Positions 44,111 to 57,077 of a stretch of 64,000 nucleotides of DNA are shown piece by piece (position 1 is the first letter of the stretch; each line of letters begins with the position of its first letter). The position numbers were made by a program, and so were the translations under genes. The notes beneath the pieces were generated by a model. It ran no database searches. It saw only the letters and a program-made list of their open reading frames with translations, and was not told the DNA's origin. The stretch is from Rhizodiscina lignyota (Eukaryota; Ascomycota; Dothideomycetes; Aulographales; Rhizodiscinaceae), in the NCBI GenBank assembly GCA_010015805.1, contig ML978147.1:1-64000 (forward strand), read 5' to 3'.

Positions 44111-45216
44111 ATGCACGTCATTTTGACCGGCGCTACAGGCCTTGTCGGCTCTGGAGTGCTGAACCAACTCCTCGCGCAGCCTGCTGGACGCGTTTCTCAC
44201 ATTTCCATTCTTGGACGCAACAATTCACCATTGGCTGAAGGAAAGCCAAATGTTACGTTCATCAAGCACGATGACTTCCTGAGCTATCCGCCGGAGCTGC
44301 TGGAAAGGCTGAAGGGCGCCGAGGCATGTATCTGGGCGTTAGGGATCAGTCAGACGCAGGTTAGCAAAGAGTATGTCCCTCTCGTCATTTCGGCATGTTT
44401 TACAGTATGCCTCGGCGGATGGAATCGTCAAATGACGCGTAAGAGGACTACCTCTTTTGCAGCGAAAGTCACGCGACTCATCCGATCGGAGATACTTTGG
44501 GATTTCGGTTGTGGCAGATGCTGATTGGACACACCTTAGGGAATATGTCGAGATCACAGAGGGTTATTCTATTGCTGCTGCAAAGGCATTTTCGACGCTG
44601 AGCGACAAGTTCACATTCGTCTACGTATCAGGTTGGTCTCTCTCCGCTTGCGTTATTCTAAACCCCGGCACTTTCGTCTCTTTTCTCCACATTGGGCGCT
44701 TATTAACCTCCAAATGGCGAATGAAGATCCAAGCTAACACTCTTCAACAGGGGAAGGCGTATGCAATTCATCTTGCATCTTTCCGTCTTTGCATGAGACT
44801 AACGCTGATATATCCAGGCAACCCCAAATCCGGGACCGTTCAGCGCCTACTTTGCGGGAGTCAAAGGACGCACGGAATTGGAACTGAACGCGCTCATGAA
44901 AGAATACCCGTCTCTTCGCACATATTCTATGCGCCCTGGCATGGTAGATCCCAGAGGTGATCCGGCTGTGCTTGCTGCTCAAAAAGATCGACGAGGAGCC
45001 GCTTTCAAGACTATGGAGGCAGTCATGAGCCCAATCATTCGGGCAACATACGCTAGCATGCACTCTCCAACGCCATGGCTGGGGGAATTCCTGGTAGGCC
45101 TAGCCACTGGCGATGGAGAGCCATTCAAGGGAGATGATATGGAAGGAGACGGCAGGATACTGCCCAATAAGGCAGCGAGGAGAATCTCGAAGCAGTGGAA
45201 GAAAGAAGGCAAGTAG
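44111..45216 (+). CDS. NAD(P)-binding Rossmann protein (atypical SDR/NmrA-like) with an 8-nt microexon
   Basis: Exons 44111-44370, 44540-44631, 44751-44758 and 44818-45216; introns of 169, 119 and 59 nt. The spliced frame has 252 residues. MHVILTGATGLVGSGV is the Rossmann motif; ILGRN, ACIWALGISQTQ, FTFVYVSGEGA and AGVKGRTELEL follow as in HTATIP2/NAD(P)-epimerase-like proteins of yeasts and moulds. The third exon is only GGGAAGGC and restores the conserved VSG-E-G-AT junction. GXXGXXG of the cofactor site is intact and the YxxxK-like position reads YFAGVK. It probably reduces or isomerises a small molecule; the substrate is unknown. Confidence 0.85.
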
Positions 45217-45710
45217 TGTTGGAGAGGTGTATCGGGTGCATGTGGCTCGATATGGAAGAATGCACGGTGTTGGGCGTTTGCGAGCTTCGGTTACGGTTAA
45301 GACCGGCTTCCTCACCACCTCACCAGCGAAATGCCCAAGTGATGAGGCTCAAGTGGTGGTAATCGGCGGGAGCCTTTTGTCGGCCGGCATGGGACTCCAG
45401 TCGTGATCCAACTACCGCGTGACGATGATTCTTTACATGTGTCACGTTCTTCTCATCAACACGAGGATATATTTTCTGGCCCTCTTGTCTTCTTTTTGAT
45501 GTCGCGCGCTAGAACTTTGCCGCTTTACGTTGTGTGCAGCAGGTGGTTTCCTGATTGGGAAGAATCACACTCTCGTGCTTTCCTCAAGTGTGTTTTGACT
45601 GTGCAGAACGACATCTCCATTTTTCAACCTTAACACCTCGTTGCACTCTCTTTATCCTTCTCTCCACCTTCATCCTCCACCTCTACCGAACCATTCACTA
45701 TAGCGTCACG
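45217..45710. other. Intergenic, no gene seen
   Basis: Promoter region of the P450 gene; a pyrimidine-rich stretch (about 45650-45690) precedes the start codon. Confidence 0.6.
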
Positions 45711-47485
45711 ATGGGTCCGTTTCTGCTTTTCGCAGGACTCGGCGCGATACTGCTGCTTGTCCTCTGTGCTCGGCGGATACAACTACTTCGATTCCCTGGG
45801 CCGATTGTAGCGAAAGTGTCTGACTCATGGCGGTTCAATGATGTCTTAAACGGTCATGCTCATGAGACTGCCCTCAAATTGCACAACAGGCTCGGTACAG
45901 CGGTTCGAATGGGCCCGAACACTCTCAGCCTGAGCGATCCGGAGGTGGTCAAGACGGTATATTCAATGAAAGTACCGTGGAAGAAGGTATGTGAGGACTT
46001 CATCTGATCCCTTCACGATGCACGCATACTCTCGTCAGTCAATACAGGTTATACAGCCAATATTCAGTTGAGCTGTGTATTTTGGACATGCTGCCCGATG
46101 TATCCAATCAAGCTCTCAGAGATGTTCTCGTTTTCTTTGAGGGTCAAGACTCGTTACTTCGATGCTAACTACGTTACAGAGCAATTTCTACAGTGTAGCA
46201 GACATAGTGGCCAATGGAAACCCCATGCATAACCTGTTCAGCTCACGAGACGAGGAATGGCACGAACATGCGGTACGGCCAATACGTCCACTGTATTCGA
46301 TGACGAAGGTTCTTGAACTGGAACCGAGATTTGATCAAACGATCAATCTGCTTCTTCAGTGCTTCGACCAAGCCGCTCTCGTGTGCAAGAATGCGCCTTG
46401 TCCACTCGACTTGTGGGTTGGCGCATTCACTTTGGACCTGAACAGCAATGCCACCTTCGGCAAGCATGGGGACTTCCTCCGCCAGGAGTCTGACCTGAGA
46501 GATATCAACACCAACGAACGCTGTCACCTTTTCTTCGACGCCTCTAAGCGGCAGTTTCAGGGCGTCGCTTCCCTAGGCCAGATGCCCATGATGGACTATG
46601 TAATTGGACAGAAGGCGTTCTGGCGTAAAACCAAGGAGATGCCAGATGATCCGTTACCGCGACTAGTGGCACCAGCTGTACGAGGCCGTCAGATGGAGAA
46701 GCCGACAGAAATGGATGATGATCAGCCGCCAGACCTGCTGTCGAGATTCATAGGACTCATGTCTACTCATCCGCAAGTCGTCTATCCAAGCATGGTGTTC
46801 GGCTACAGCATGTCACAGCTCGTGGCGGGCAGCGACACTACTGCAAGCGCCATCTTGTCTACTGTCTACCACACCCTGAAGCACCCTCAAGTGAAAGAGA
46901 AGTTGCAGGTCGAACTGTGTGCGGCGGACCTCTCAACTCCAGCACAGTGGTATCAAGTCCGCAATCTGAAATACCTCAACGCGGTCATCAGCGAAGCAAT
47001 GCGCATGACTCCGGGCGTCGGCCTTGTGTTAGAGCGCGTCGTTCCGGCGGGCGGCTTCACGCTTCCAGATGGCCGATACGTTCCCGCCGGCACGATTGTG
47101 GGCATGAATCCTTGGGTTCTGAGTCGCACCAAGGCCGTGTACGGCGAGGATGCAGATCACTTCAATCCGGAGCGCTGGCTGCAGCGCGAAGGTGAGAGTA
47201 CTGAGAGGTTCAAGGAGCGAGAGCGCCGCATGCGGGACAGTGATCTGGGTTTCGGTCATGGACCGAGGAGCTGCATCGGAAAGAGCTTCGCGCTTTTGGT
47301 TGTACACAAGCTGATCGCGACGCTGTTTTCAGTTTACGATGTAAGTTGGCTCTCGTAGAGAGATGATTATCTTGCTAATAATGTACCAGATGGAGTTGTT
47401 GGACCCAGACAAGGAGTGGAAGATCCAGTGCTGGTGGTTCGTCTACGTGTCTGATGTCAATGTGACCTTGCAGCGAAGGAAATAA
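45711..47485 (+). CDS. Cytochrome P450 monooxygenase
   Basis: Exons 45711-45986, 46180-47340 and 47390-47485 give 510 residues, normal for a microsomal P450. An N-terminal anchor (FLLFAGLGAILLLVLCA) is followed by a proline-containing hinge (LRFPGP). The I-helix has AGSDTTAS, the K-helix EAMRM (E-x-x-R), then FNPERW and the haem loop FGHGPRSCIG with the cysteine near residue 457. The family resembles the pisatin-demethylase-like CYPs by general pattern, which I cannot confirm. The first intron (193 nt) is long, but phase and acceptor are good. It would hydroxylate a hydrophobic compound at the ER with a reductase partner. Confidence 0.88.
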
Positions 47486-48038
47486 TCAAACCGCTCGAAG
47501 ATTTCTGGGAACAAGCGACGGAGTCTAAGTCTAACAAATGCGGGATTTTGTAGCTCGCGGGGGTCAGATGGAGTAACAGTAACTCTTATTTGCTCTTTTT
47601 GCTAGACCCATGGTGGCATTGCTGTCCTAATAATTCCAATCCTGTTTTTCATCTGTAAATATTCTGTTTCATTATATGCAACCTATCTTGCTTTCTGGAG
47701 CATTGGCCACGTTGTGGAACCTGGAAGTGGGTGGCACAAAAGTTGAGTCGTGGCTACAATATGTCGAACCAGAAAGATGCGGATCCTCTTTGAATAATAC
47801 GAATCATATAGACCATGGTTACGCATTTTCGACAATTACTGCCTGGTACATATTTAATCGAGCTTTCAGAGATGCTCCCATTCGTGTTGAAGAATAAAAC
47901 GTGTCCTTACTGCAGCCTTTCAATGAAGCTTGCTCAACTACTTTATCACACTCATGGACCTGTTTGAGCATGAGGAGCATCACCATGATGCGCCGCCTAC
48001 TGCTAATTCGTCTCGTCACATTCGGGCAAGTCAGCATC
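47486..48038. other. Intergenic between convergent genes
   Basis: No gene seen. Confidence 0.5.
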
Positions 48039-49252
48039 TTAAAGCACAATAATGTCATCAGGCAAGAATAGTCGCGCTGTCCCACCATCAGGCGGTGGTG
48101 AGTGCGTTGCATCTCTATGAATTGGCTGTATCTCCACAGGAAGAGGTCTGCCGTTTGGGCCTGTTTGATTCGCTGGCGCTGTCCCAGTAGGCTCTGGCGG
48201 CTGCTCTGAAATCGGGACAAGCGGAGGAGAGCGGTCGGGATGCGGTGGTCGTTGGTCCGTCGCTGTGTTCGGTGGCGGAGCGATAGCATCTCCTTCACGG
48301 TGTGTAGCTTCTACATGTCCTCGGTCCTAATACGGGGTGTGTCGGGTCGATACTACCAGTTCGAGTGCACGTGTAATTCGTTCTCATCTTGACAAGGCGC
48401 AGTACTCCCTCCCCTTGCTGTCCATATGCTTCTGTCATCTTCCAAAAAGAAAATTCCCATGCAAACAAGCAAATTGCCACGACCCATATGAAAACCGCTC
48501 CAACCCATGCTTGTAGCAACGCCTGCTTGCCGACTTTGGCTTCAATAGTGCCGCTGCAGGCCTCTTAGCCGATGTTGCTGATGAACAGCCGCCCCTACGA
48601 GGGCCAAGACCCGAGACAAGTGTTGCCCCAAAGATCGTAATCGAAAGTGCTTTAGATAAGGCAACTCTCAACTTTCGATCAGAACTGTGATCGTATGAGA
48701 TGCGGCGATAGTCATAATTTTTGATAGACCGCATAGATAGTCCAACGATAGGGACGACGAGAAGGACGAGCGCGATAAGGAAACATACAGCAGCGCAGGT
48801 TACATGTTGCGATCGAAATCGGTCGAAAGTGCTGAAGAGATCAAGCGAATCAAGGCCAGGTGCCGCCCATGGGTGCCTGAAGTTACCAATGAGAAAGTTG
48901 ACAGAATTTTCGTGGCACCACCATAGTTAAGGGCAGGAAGGCTCGTAGTGGAAATAATCCCGACATATCTATGGATGATGGTATGACAGGCCATTAGGTT
49001 CAACGACAGTCGAGTGATTGTTGGACGGAGAGTATCAGGGTGACATAGATATTTGCGGCCTGGACACTGGGCGTCACGGAGCATGGAGAGAAGAACGGCC
49101 GCGGGCATGAAACCGAATGTTAGGACAAACAGCAGTGAAAGCACGTAGGAAACTAGACTCAAAATCAAGCAGAGTGCAACAAATGGACACAGCGATGTAA
49201 TTACACTGAAAAATCTGGCAGTTCTGGCTCTTGTAGATGATTGCACCCACAT
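48039..49252 (-). CDS. Four-TM membrane protein with proline-rich tail
   Basis: Exon pattern only partly resolved. Transmembrane-like segments: VALCLILSLVSYVLSLLFVL near the start, AAVCFLIALVLLVVPIVG (about 48760), LSITIFGATLV (about 48640) and WVGAVFIWVVAICLFAWEF (about 48500). A later exon carries a proline-rich cytoplasmic tail (IAPPPNTATDQRPPHPDRSP) ending at 48039. Probable introns lie near 48600 and at about 48326-48404. Layout is like SUR7/PalI-type plasma-membrane proteins, but I see no diagnostic motif. The 5' exon and start codon are uncertain. Confidence 0.5.
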
Positions 49253-50070
49253 TGCGGCGCGGAAGCGAGCAACAGTTTGGCGTTGGGAGAGTGCCTATCG
49301 CGAGAGAATTACCTCCGGTATCACTTAGAGTTTCAGACCAAAGTTCATACTGATCGCGCCAAGTTCGAGGCATCGAGCTATGTATGTCGGTCGCGTTTGT
49401 GAGGTTTGGTGGATCGTGAAAGACTTTCCTCGCGCGTGGTGAAATCCTTGGCATGGGTTCCTGCGCCCTAAATTTTTGGTAGTAAACCCCTTGCGCGCTG
49501 GAGACTGGGAGGGGCCGAGATTACCCAAATTTAGGTGGGGCAACACCCAGACCTAGGTCGGCTGGTTGGCTCGTTCGTTCATAAGGAACTGGCCTCTCAT
49601 GAACGGCAGCTCCTTATCCGTTCGCGATCAGAAGCAAAGTTTTCCCCACGAATTCAAACTTCGAGTGCTATGCACATCCGACTTTGATATCTCCGTCCGA
49701 CACCCATTGGTTTGTCACATTTCAGGTTCATTTGCGACCTCAGATTACCAATTCGGGCTTGGCTCTCGGCGAATCACTTTCATACAGGAGTATCTACCGA
49801 GTTGCCGAGGGCACTAAATTGTGCTTATCTAACGGGAGATGAAAGTCGCCAGTCAAGATCAGAGTATCTCCATTTTCCATAAACGAATATTGTTTAATCG
49901 GATCGGAATCTGGTCGGGTCAAGCTAGAGGTTGTTCAACGCTGACAAATAATGGGAGCTAATCTTCCATGCACGAGTATCATTTAACCTATAAGTCCATT
50001 CCAAGCTCGGGTCTGTTTACCACTCATTCAAACATCTCTCCGTTTCTGATTTTCAATTCACACTTGCATC
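49253..50070. other. Divergent intergenic region, no gene seen
   Basis: Upstream of the membrane protein and of the reductase gene. Nothing recognised. Confidence 0.5.
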
Positions 50071-51166
50071 ATGAAGGAAGCTCTTGTCGGTCCAGACCTG
50101 GACGCAGAAGTCCACGATGTGCCAATCCCCAAGCCAGGACCGGGGGAAGTACTCATCAAAGTGGAGGTTGCTGGCAGCAACCCGAAAGACTGGAAATATC
50201 CGCACGGGGGAGGTACCAAAGTCAATTCAGGAGATGATATGGCAGGAACTGTCGAGGATGTCGGAGAGGGTGTGCTTGAATTTAGGAAGGGAGATCGAGT
50301 TGCGGCAATGCACAGAATGAGGACGCCAGCCGGGAGCTTTGCGGAATACAGCATCGCACCAGCCATCACGGCATTTCACATGCCCGCGAATGTCTCTGCT
50401 GAAGAGGTAAATTCAGATCCAATCCATTTGGAGGAAGCGTACGCTGATCCGCTGATAGGCTGCAACGATCCCACTTGCGGCGCTCACTGCAGTCCTTGGG
50501 CTGTTTTATAACCTCAACTTACCGCAACCCTGGACGCCCGCTCAAGAGCCACTACCGCTGCTCATATATGGAGCATCGAGTGCCGTTGGAGCATTCGCAG
50601 TAAAGCTAGCTCGGAGATCCAACATTCATCCCATCATTGCCATCGCTGGTAAGGCCAAGGGCTTTGTCGAAAGCCTGATTGATCCATCCAAGGGCGACGT
50701 GGTTCTCGACTACAGAGACGGCGAGGAATCTGTGATCCAGAGCGTCCGGCAGACCCTCGGCAATCTCAAGATACCCCGAATAAAGTACGCGTTTGACGCG
50801 ATTGGTGAAGATTTCGGTCTTCTGTTGGCGTCAAAACTCCTACTACCTGATGGCCATCTCTGTGCAATTAGTCCTTCAAGAGAGTTTTCGATCATTCCAA
50901 AATCACTTACCATATCCTGCACGTACGTTGGCGATATCCACGGCGATTTCCGGCCAGTCAAGACGGTCAACTACGTGTCGACGGCGAACGCAGCAGACTT
51001 TGGATATATATATTCGAGGCTCTTCACTCGTGGTCTCCAAGAGGGATGGCTCACAGGGCATCCGTATGAGGTGGTGGCTGGGGGTTTAGCTGGCGTTTCC
51101 ACCGCTCTTAAAGATCTGAAAGATGGCAAGGCCAGTGGTAAGAAGTTTGTCTTCAGGGTTTCTTGA
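50071..51166 (+). CDS. Zinc-independent MDR reductase (quinone oxidoreductase/enoyl reductase-like)
   Basis: Two exons, 50071-50406 and 50459-51166, intron 52 nt; 347 residues. The GroES-like half has EVLIKVEVAGSNPKDWK and GDDMAGTVEDVGEGV, then FRKGDRVAA; the Rossmann half has LLIYGASSAVGAFAVKLA and DYRDGEESV. The zinc-binding cysteines of classical alcohol dehydrogenases are missing, as in the trans-enoyl reductase and quinone reductase branches. It should use NADPH to reduce a conjugated double bond or quinone. There is no polyketide synthase nearby, so a stand-alone role is likely. Confidence 0.85.
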
Positions 51167-52215
51167 GCAGATGATGGAAGATAATGTGGAGATGTTTCCG
51201 GTGTATCCCGCTGCGAATCAGCTCACAGCTACATGAGCCGGCTGGCATTTGCTTTGTAGAGTAGTCAGCAAGCAGGTAAGACGGAATGCTCGCAGAAATG
51301 CCGTATTCCGTTGACGCATGAGACAACTAAGAATTTTGTTCATGGATTCCCGAGTGTCAGCCACAGAGGTAGGAAGTGTAGTCTGTGGATTTGATAAGCG
51401 GAGTGGCAGTGGCAGTGAAACTACAGAACTCATGCCGAGTCGACTGCTGGGCCCAGTAGTTCCCAGACGCCCCCCAATGAGAGGCTCTTCAGCGTCATCA
51501 CGACTGGGAGGCATCCAGGGCCTTGTGTCGATTGCATTTAGGCGAGCATGCAGCGCGCTTGCGCAAGAGCTTGGCACACGCAGCTGGCCGTGTTCAAGCG
51601 AGCGATTGCACTGCAGAATAGCAGCCAGCCACGTCGGATGGCGAGCTGTGGCAAGAGCAGGCCGTCAATTGACCCACGATCGTAGCTGGGACGCGGACGC
51701 GTGGTGCTCTGCGGGAGGTGCAGTGCTGTCGACTGCAAATTAGGCACTCCAGCCACTTCGCCCACGCAAGCGGGCAGCCCAAGCAAGCAGATCGATCGGC
51801 GCACCGGGCAGGCGTGGCAGGGCAGAAGAAGCACGACGAGCGGGAGCAGCTTCTCATTGCTGTGCGTCCAGCATCCCCACCATCGCCAGCAGCTAAATCC
51901 TGTGTGCTCGGTGGCCTAGCCTCTTCCCCAATAACTTGCTGCCGCCCAGCTTCTCGCACTTTCTCTCCTTCCGCTCTTTATTTCATTCCTTCAAGCTTCA
52001 TTTCTCCCCCGTCGACTCCGCCGCAATAGCTTGGGCGCCAGGACCTCATTACGCACGTCCGTGCTGCGCTACCCTGCGCGTAACCTCACTTTACCCCCAG
52101 CTTTCCAACTTCTCGTACCGCCGGCCTGACTCTCCTCTCTCCACTCTCCCTCTACCTACCTTCTAAACACCATACCACCGATTGAGCGCCCTCCCTCCTA
52201 CCACGCTCATTCAAC
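51167..52215. other. Intergenic, tricalbin promoter with pyrimidine tracts
   Basis: No gene seen. The last 250 bp before the tricalbin start are strongly pyrimidine-rich (for example 52126-52165), as often in promoters and 5' leaders of steadily expressed fungal genes. Confidence 0.55.
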
Positions 52216-55200
52216 ATGAGCGCTCCCGGCCGAGAGTCCGAGCTTAAGCAGCAGGGCGCTCTCGAAGCTGCGCGCGACCCGAACTCCACGGTGACTGCTG
52301 AGGACGCGGAGCGCAAGGTCGTCGACGAGGCGCGAGCTGCCGGCAGCGCAGCATACCAGTTCGATCCAAACGCAACTGCGCAAGAAAAGGCTGCTGCAAT
52401 AGCCAGCGTGAGTTTTGACCATCTTCCGGAGCAATTGACGAGCTCCATACTCGACTGAGTGCTGGCTGTGGCGCACGTCTGATATGTGGCTGACGTATGC
52501 TTGCGCGTTTTAGCATGTCCCCACCGACTTTCACCACGTCAGGAAACCAAAGGCGGCGGGTCTGGCGACCGATGTCGTAAGTCTTTCTTGCTAATGCTTA
52601 CGAATTTGGCTGTTGCTGGAAGATTAAAGGCTAATGCGTTCGGTGCAGGACGACGGAGCTCCTCCAGACTACGACCTCCCTCCCCCCTCCAGAGCCGGTG
52701 CCATCTCACGCGCAGATACGGCGAGCAGAAGCAGCAAGGGCGCGAATGGTAAGGCGCCAGAGGATGAGGAGTGGGAGCGTATGGGTTGGGCACCAAGATT
52801 TGGAGTCCCGAAGCTGAGAGAGGAAGATGATGGCACAATGCTAGATCATCAAACGTGGTTAGAAGGCAAGATTGACGACAAATTTTTCGGTGGTACGATG
52901 GAACATATTCCGAATATATACGGAGCTAGTACTCACGAACACAGATTGGTATCACAATGCCGGAATCATCATATTCGCATGTCTCATGTCATGGACCATC
53001 GCTGTGTTAGGCGGCGGCCTTGCGTGGGTCTTCATCATCATGGCTACTTGTGGAACTTACTACCGCACATCAATTCGACGTGTACGGCGCAACTTCCGTG
53101 ACGATGTCAACCGCGAATTGGCGAAGAACAGACTGGAGACGGACAACGAGAGCTTGGAATGGATCAACAGCTTCTTGGTCAAGTTCTGGCCTATATACGC
53201 ACCAGTGCTGTGTAAGACCATCGTCAGCTCGGTCGATCAGGTCCTGTCGACAAGCACTCCAGCGTTCTTGGACAGTTTAAGACTGAAAACATTCACCTTG
53301 GGCACAAAACCGCCCAGATTAGAGCATGTCAAGACGTACCCAAAGAGCGAGGATGACATTGTGCTCATGGACTGGAAATTCAGCTTCAATCCGAACGACG
53401 TAGCGGATTTAACTGCAAGACAAATCAAGATCAAGCAGAATCCCAAGGTCGTCTTGGAAGTGCGCATTGGCAAGGCCATGGTCAGCAAGGGCTTGGATGT
53501 CATTGTTGAAGACATGGCATTCTCCGGATTGATGAGAGTCAAGGTGAAGCTGCAGCTTCCCTTCCCCCACATCGACCGGGTAGAGATTAGTTTCCTCGGT
53601 AAGCCTGACATTGACTACGTCTGCAAACCCCTCGGTGGAGATTCATTTGGCTTCGATATCAACTTCATTCCTGGCCTGCAGGAGTTCATCATGAACCAGA
53701 TTCATAACAACCTTGGACCGATGATGTACGATCCCAACGTCTTTCCCATCGAGGTCGCAAAGATGCTTGCAGGAACTCCAGTCGATCAGGCCATCGGTGT
53801 TCTCCAAGTTACCTTCCACGGTGCGCAAGGTCTCAAAAATCCAGACAAGTTCTCTGGAACGCCAGATCCGTACGCCGTTGTTTCGATCAATCAACGCAAC
53901 GAGCTTGGCCGCACAAAGACTGTTCACGAAAGTGCAAACCCCAGATGGGGCGAGACTGTCAACGTCATTATTACTTCGCTCAAGGATTCCCTTACTCTGC
54001 AGGTTTTCGACTACAACGAATACCGCAAGGACAAGGAACTTGGTGTTGCGACCTTCCCACTTGAAAAGTTTGAAGAGGATGATGAATGGGAGAACCAGGA
54101 ACTTGAGGTCACGGCAAATGGTCGATCACGTGGACTGATCTCGGCCGATATTCGATTCTTCCCTGTTCTGGAAAGCGCCCATCTAGAAGATGGCACGGTC
54201 GAACCACCGCCCGAGTCCATGACTGGTATCGCGAAATTCACGGTCGAGCAAGCTAAGGATCTTGATGGTACGAAGAGTTTAATTGGTGAGCTCAACCCGT
54301 ACGCTGTGCTATTGCTCAATGGCAAGGAAGTCCACACCTCGAAGAAGCTGAAGAGGACGAACAACCCCATCTGGCCTGATGCTACCAAGGAGCTGCTCAT
54401 CACAAATCGCAAGACAGCCAAGCTGGGTCTCGTCTTGAAGGACGACCGTGAACTGTCTGCTGATCCAATCATTGGCACCTACCAAATCAGACTGGACGAT
54501 ATGCTCGAGCTTACGGAGAAGGGCCAGGAGTGGTACAATGTCGCTGGAGTCAAATCAGGACGTGTGAAAATGGCGCTGCAATGGAAGCCTGTCGCGCTCA
54601 GAGGTGCGCTTGCTGGCGGTGGGTATATCACACCCATCGGTGTCATCCGCATCCACTTCCAGAACGCGCGTAATCTGCGCAATGTCGAAGCGATGGGCAA
54701 ATCCGATCCTTATGCACGCGTCCTCCTCTCTGGTATCGAGAAAGGCAGAACTGTCACTTGGAAGAACAATCTGAATCCCGACTTTGACGAAGTGATCTAC
54801 GTCCCGATGCACTCCGACAGAGAGAAGCTGGTCCTCGAAGTCATGGACCAGGAGAATTTTGGCAAGGACAGGACTCTCGGGTATGTTGAGCTCGCAGCCT
54901 CTGACTACATTCATCAAGAGAGCACTGGCGAATATGCCGTGCACGAAGAGAAGAAGACTCAGTCCCGCGGCCTACGCATGGGCCGCGGCCCGGAAAAGGG
55001 CATACTCAATTTCACATGCAGCTTCTATCCCACGATACCCGTGGTGGATCCTGACGAAGAGGAGCGGGAGCGAGAGAGAGCCAGCATGGAGACTGTGCCG
55101 ACGCCGACTGGAAGGAAGAGCATAGAGAGCGGGCGTCCGAGCACAGCAAATGAGACACGTAGCAGAAGTGGAACGATTGGCAGTCTTAGAAGCCACAAGA

Positions 55201-57077
55201 CTAACGGAAGCATAGACATGAAGAAGCAGCTTGCGGCAGGCGAGCAAGAGCAGGAGGAGGTGAAGGAGATTAAGCCAGAGGTGCCGAAGATTCGACTCAC
55301 TGCAGACGACTTGTTGAACTACGGTACGTGGATCATTACAAGAACAGACACAAGATTTGAAGCTGATTGTGGCGCAGAGTCGGGCTTGATCATTTTCACG
55401 CTCATCGATGGCGAGTTCTCGAACCAGGGATGTCATCTTGAAGTTGTGATGGATGACCATCTTTTCCCTTCGTACACTAGTTCGAAAGTCAAGCAGAGAC
55501 ACGCATCATTCAACGAAAGTAGGCTTTCCCCTTTTGCAAAGCATCCCTATCGCAGCAACTGACCTGGGTTTACAGTTGGCGATGCCATGGTCCGTGAACT
55601 CGACATGTCAAGAATTACTCTCCGCCTTGTCCAGCGTGCGAGCAAAGACGACGAGAAAAAGGATAATAATGTCATCGCCAAACTAACAGGCCAAACCCTC
55701 GAGATCCTCCGACGCGCTCTCGTAAGTTCTGATATATAGGTAACCAATCTCCTGACTAACGAAACGTAGTACACACCCACCCAGCTCGTTCTGCGCGATG
55801 GTGCAGGTGAAAACAAAGTTACCGTTTCTCTCAAATATCTCCCTATCAAGATGCAGCTCGATCCATCCGAGTCCTTCAATAACCAAGGCAACCTGCGTGT
55901 CGAGGTTCTTGATGCTGCCGATCTGCCCGCAGCAGACCGCAACGGCTACTCTGATCCATACTGCAAGTTCATCCTCAACGACAAGTCGATCTACAAGACG
56001 GCCATACAGAAGAAGACGCTGCATCCAGCATGGAATGAGTTTTTTGAAACGCCAATCAAGAGCAGAACTGCCGCTGAGTTCAGAGTTGAAGTGTACGACT
56101 GGGACTTCGGCGACAAGGCAGACTTTTTGGGCAAGGCAGATATCAACTTGGACATCTTGGAACCGATGCAGCAGCAAGAGGTTGTGCTGGGCCTGGATGG
56201 GAAGAGTGGAACCATTAGACTGAAGATGCTGTTTAGACCAGACTTTGTTCAGAGGTCAAGGCAGGGCTCTTCGACGTTCCATGGCACATTCGATACCCCT
56301 GGCAAGATCATCGGCGCACCCGTGAAGGGAGTCGGCAAGGGAGCAGTCCTAGTTGGCGGTGGTGTCATCAAGGGAGCGAGCTTCCTCGGCAAAGGCTTCA
56401 GGAGGAGAAAGAGCCGTGCTGCAGCCGATGAAGATGCAGGTGAAGACTCGCCCAGCGTGAACGGCGATGGCTCACCAATGACACCCAACGTTACCGTTGA
56501 GAGTCCCTCCGCTCCCGGAACACCCAGCCCACATGCCAGAACGAAGAGCTGGGGTGCGGCGTCGACAGCCGGGCTCAACGTTGGCGGTGCAGACCAGGGC
56601 ATGGCGAGCATCACAATCGCGAGCGCGCACGACTTCCCACCTTCCGCTAACCTGCGCATCCACATCAAGATGGAGAGCAGCAAGGGCGCAAAGGAAGTCT
56701 TCAAGACAAAGGCCGTCAAGATTGGCGAGAAGGGCTTCGTCTGGTCCGGAGAGGAGAGCAACACGCGCGTACCATGCGGTGCGGACACGCAGTTCCGCAT
56801 TGTCGCGAAGGACCATGGGCACTTTGGCATGGACGACGATCTGGGCGAAGGCGTGTTCTTCGTCGATGACCAGGGGAAGGGCGGCGAGAAGGAAGTCAAG
56901 GTGGGGAGTGGGAGGGTCGTGGTGAGGAGTAGCTTTACGCCTGCGGATGCGGCGAGTAGTGCTACGGGACGGGGGCTGAAGGAGAGCCCGAGAGGCCTGA
57001 GGAGGGGAGTGTTTGGTACGAAGAGAGAGAGTAGGGAAACTGGGAGAGAGAGAAGCGTCACGCCGAGTGGGGTGTGA
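52216..57077 (+). CDS. Tricalbin-like ER-plasma membrane tether with SMP and five C2 domains
   Basis: Six exons: 52216-52407, 52514-52576, 52649-52892, 52945-55518, 55576-55721 and 55770-57077; spliced frame 1508 residues. A disordered N-terminus is followed by a hydrophobic hairpin (around 172-205, GIIIFACLMSW and LAWVFIIMATCG), an SMP lipid-transfer domain (about 225-435), then C2 domains starting near 449, 592, 731, 1111 and 1350, each with a DPYA, NPYA or DPYC strand except the last. Family members hold cortical ER to the plasma membrane and move lipids in a calcium-dependent way. Ser/Arg-rich linkers lie before the fourth C2 and at the C-terminus. It looks intact. Confidence 0.92.

Noticed and set aside
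51167-51950. Several overlapping GC-rich frames of 70-140 codons
   Set aside because: They overlap on both strands, lack domains and vary in composition; typical chance frames in a promoter region.
52634-53101. 155-codon frame running through the tricalbin intron at 52893-52944
   Set aside because: Splicing the 52-nt intron yields the conserved FFGDWYHNAG junction and the long downstream frame; read-through gives no family match.
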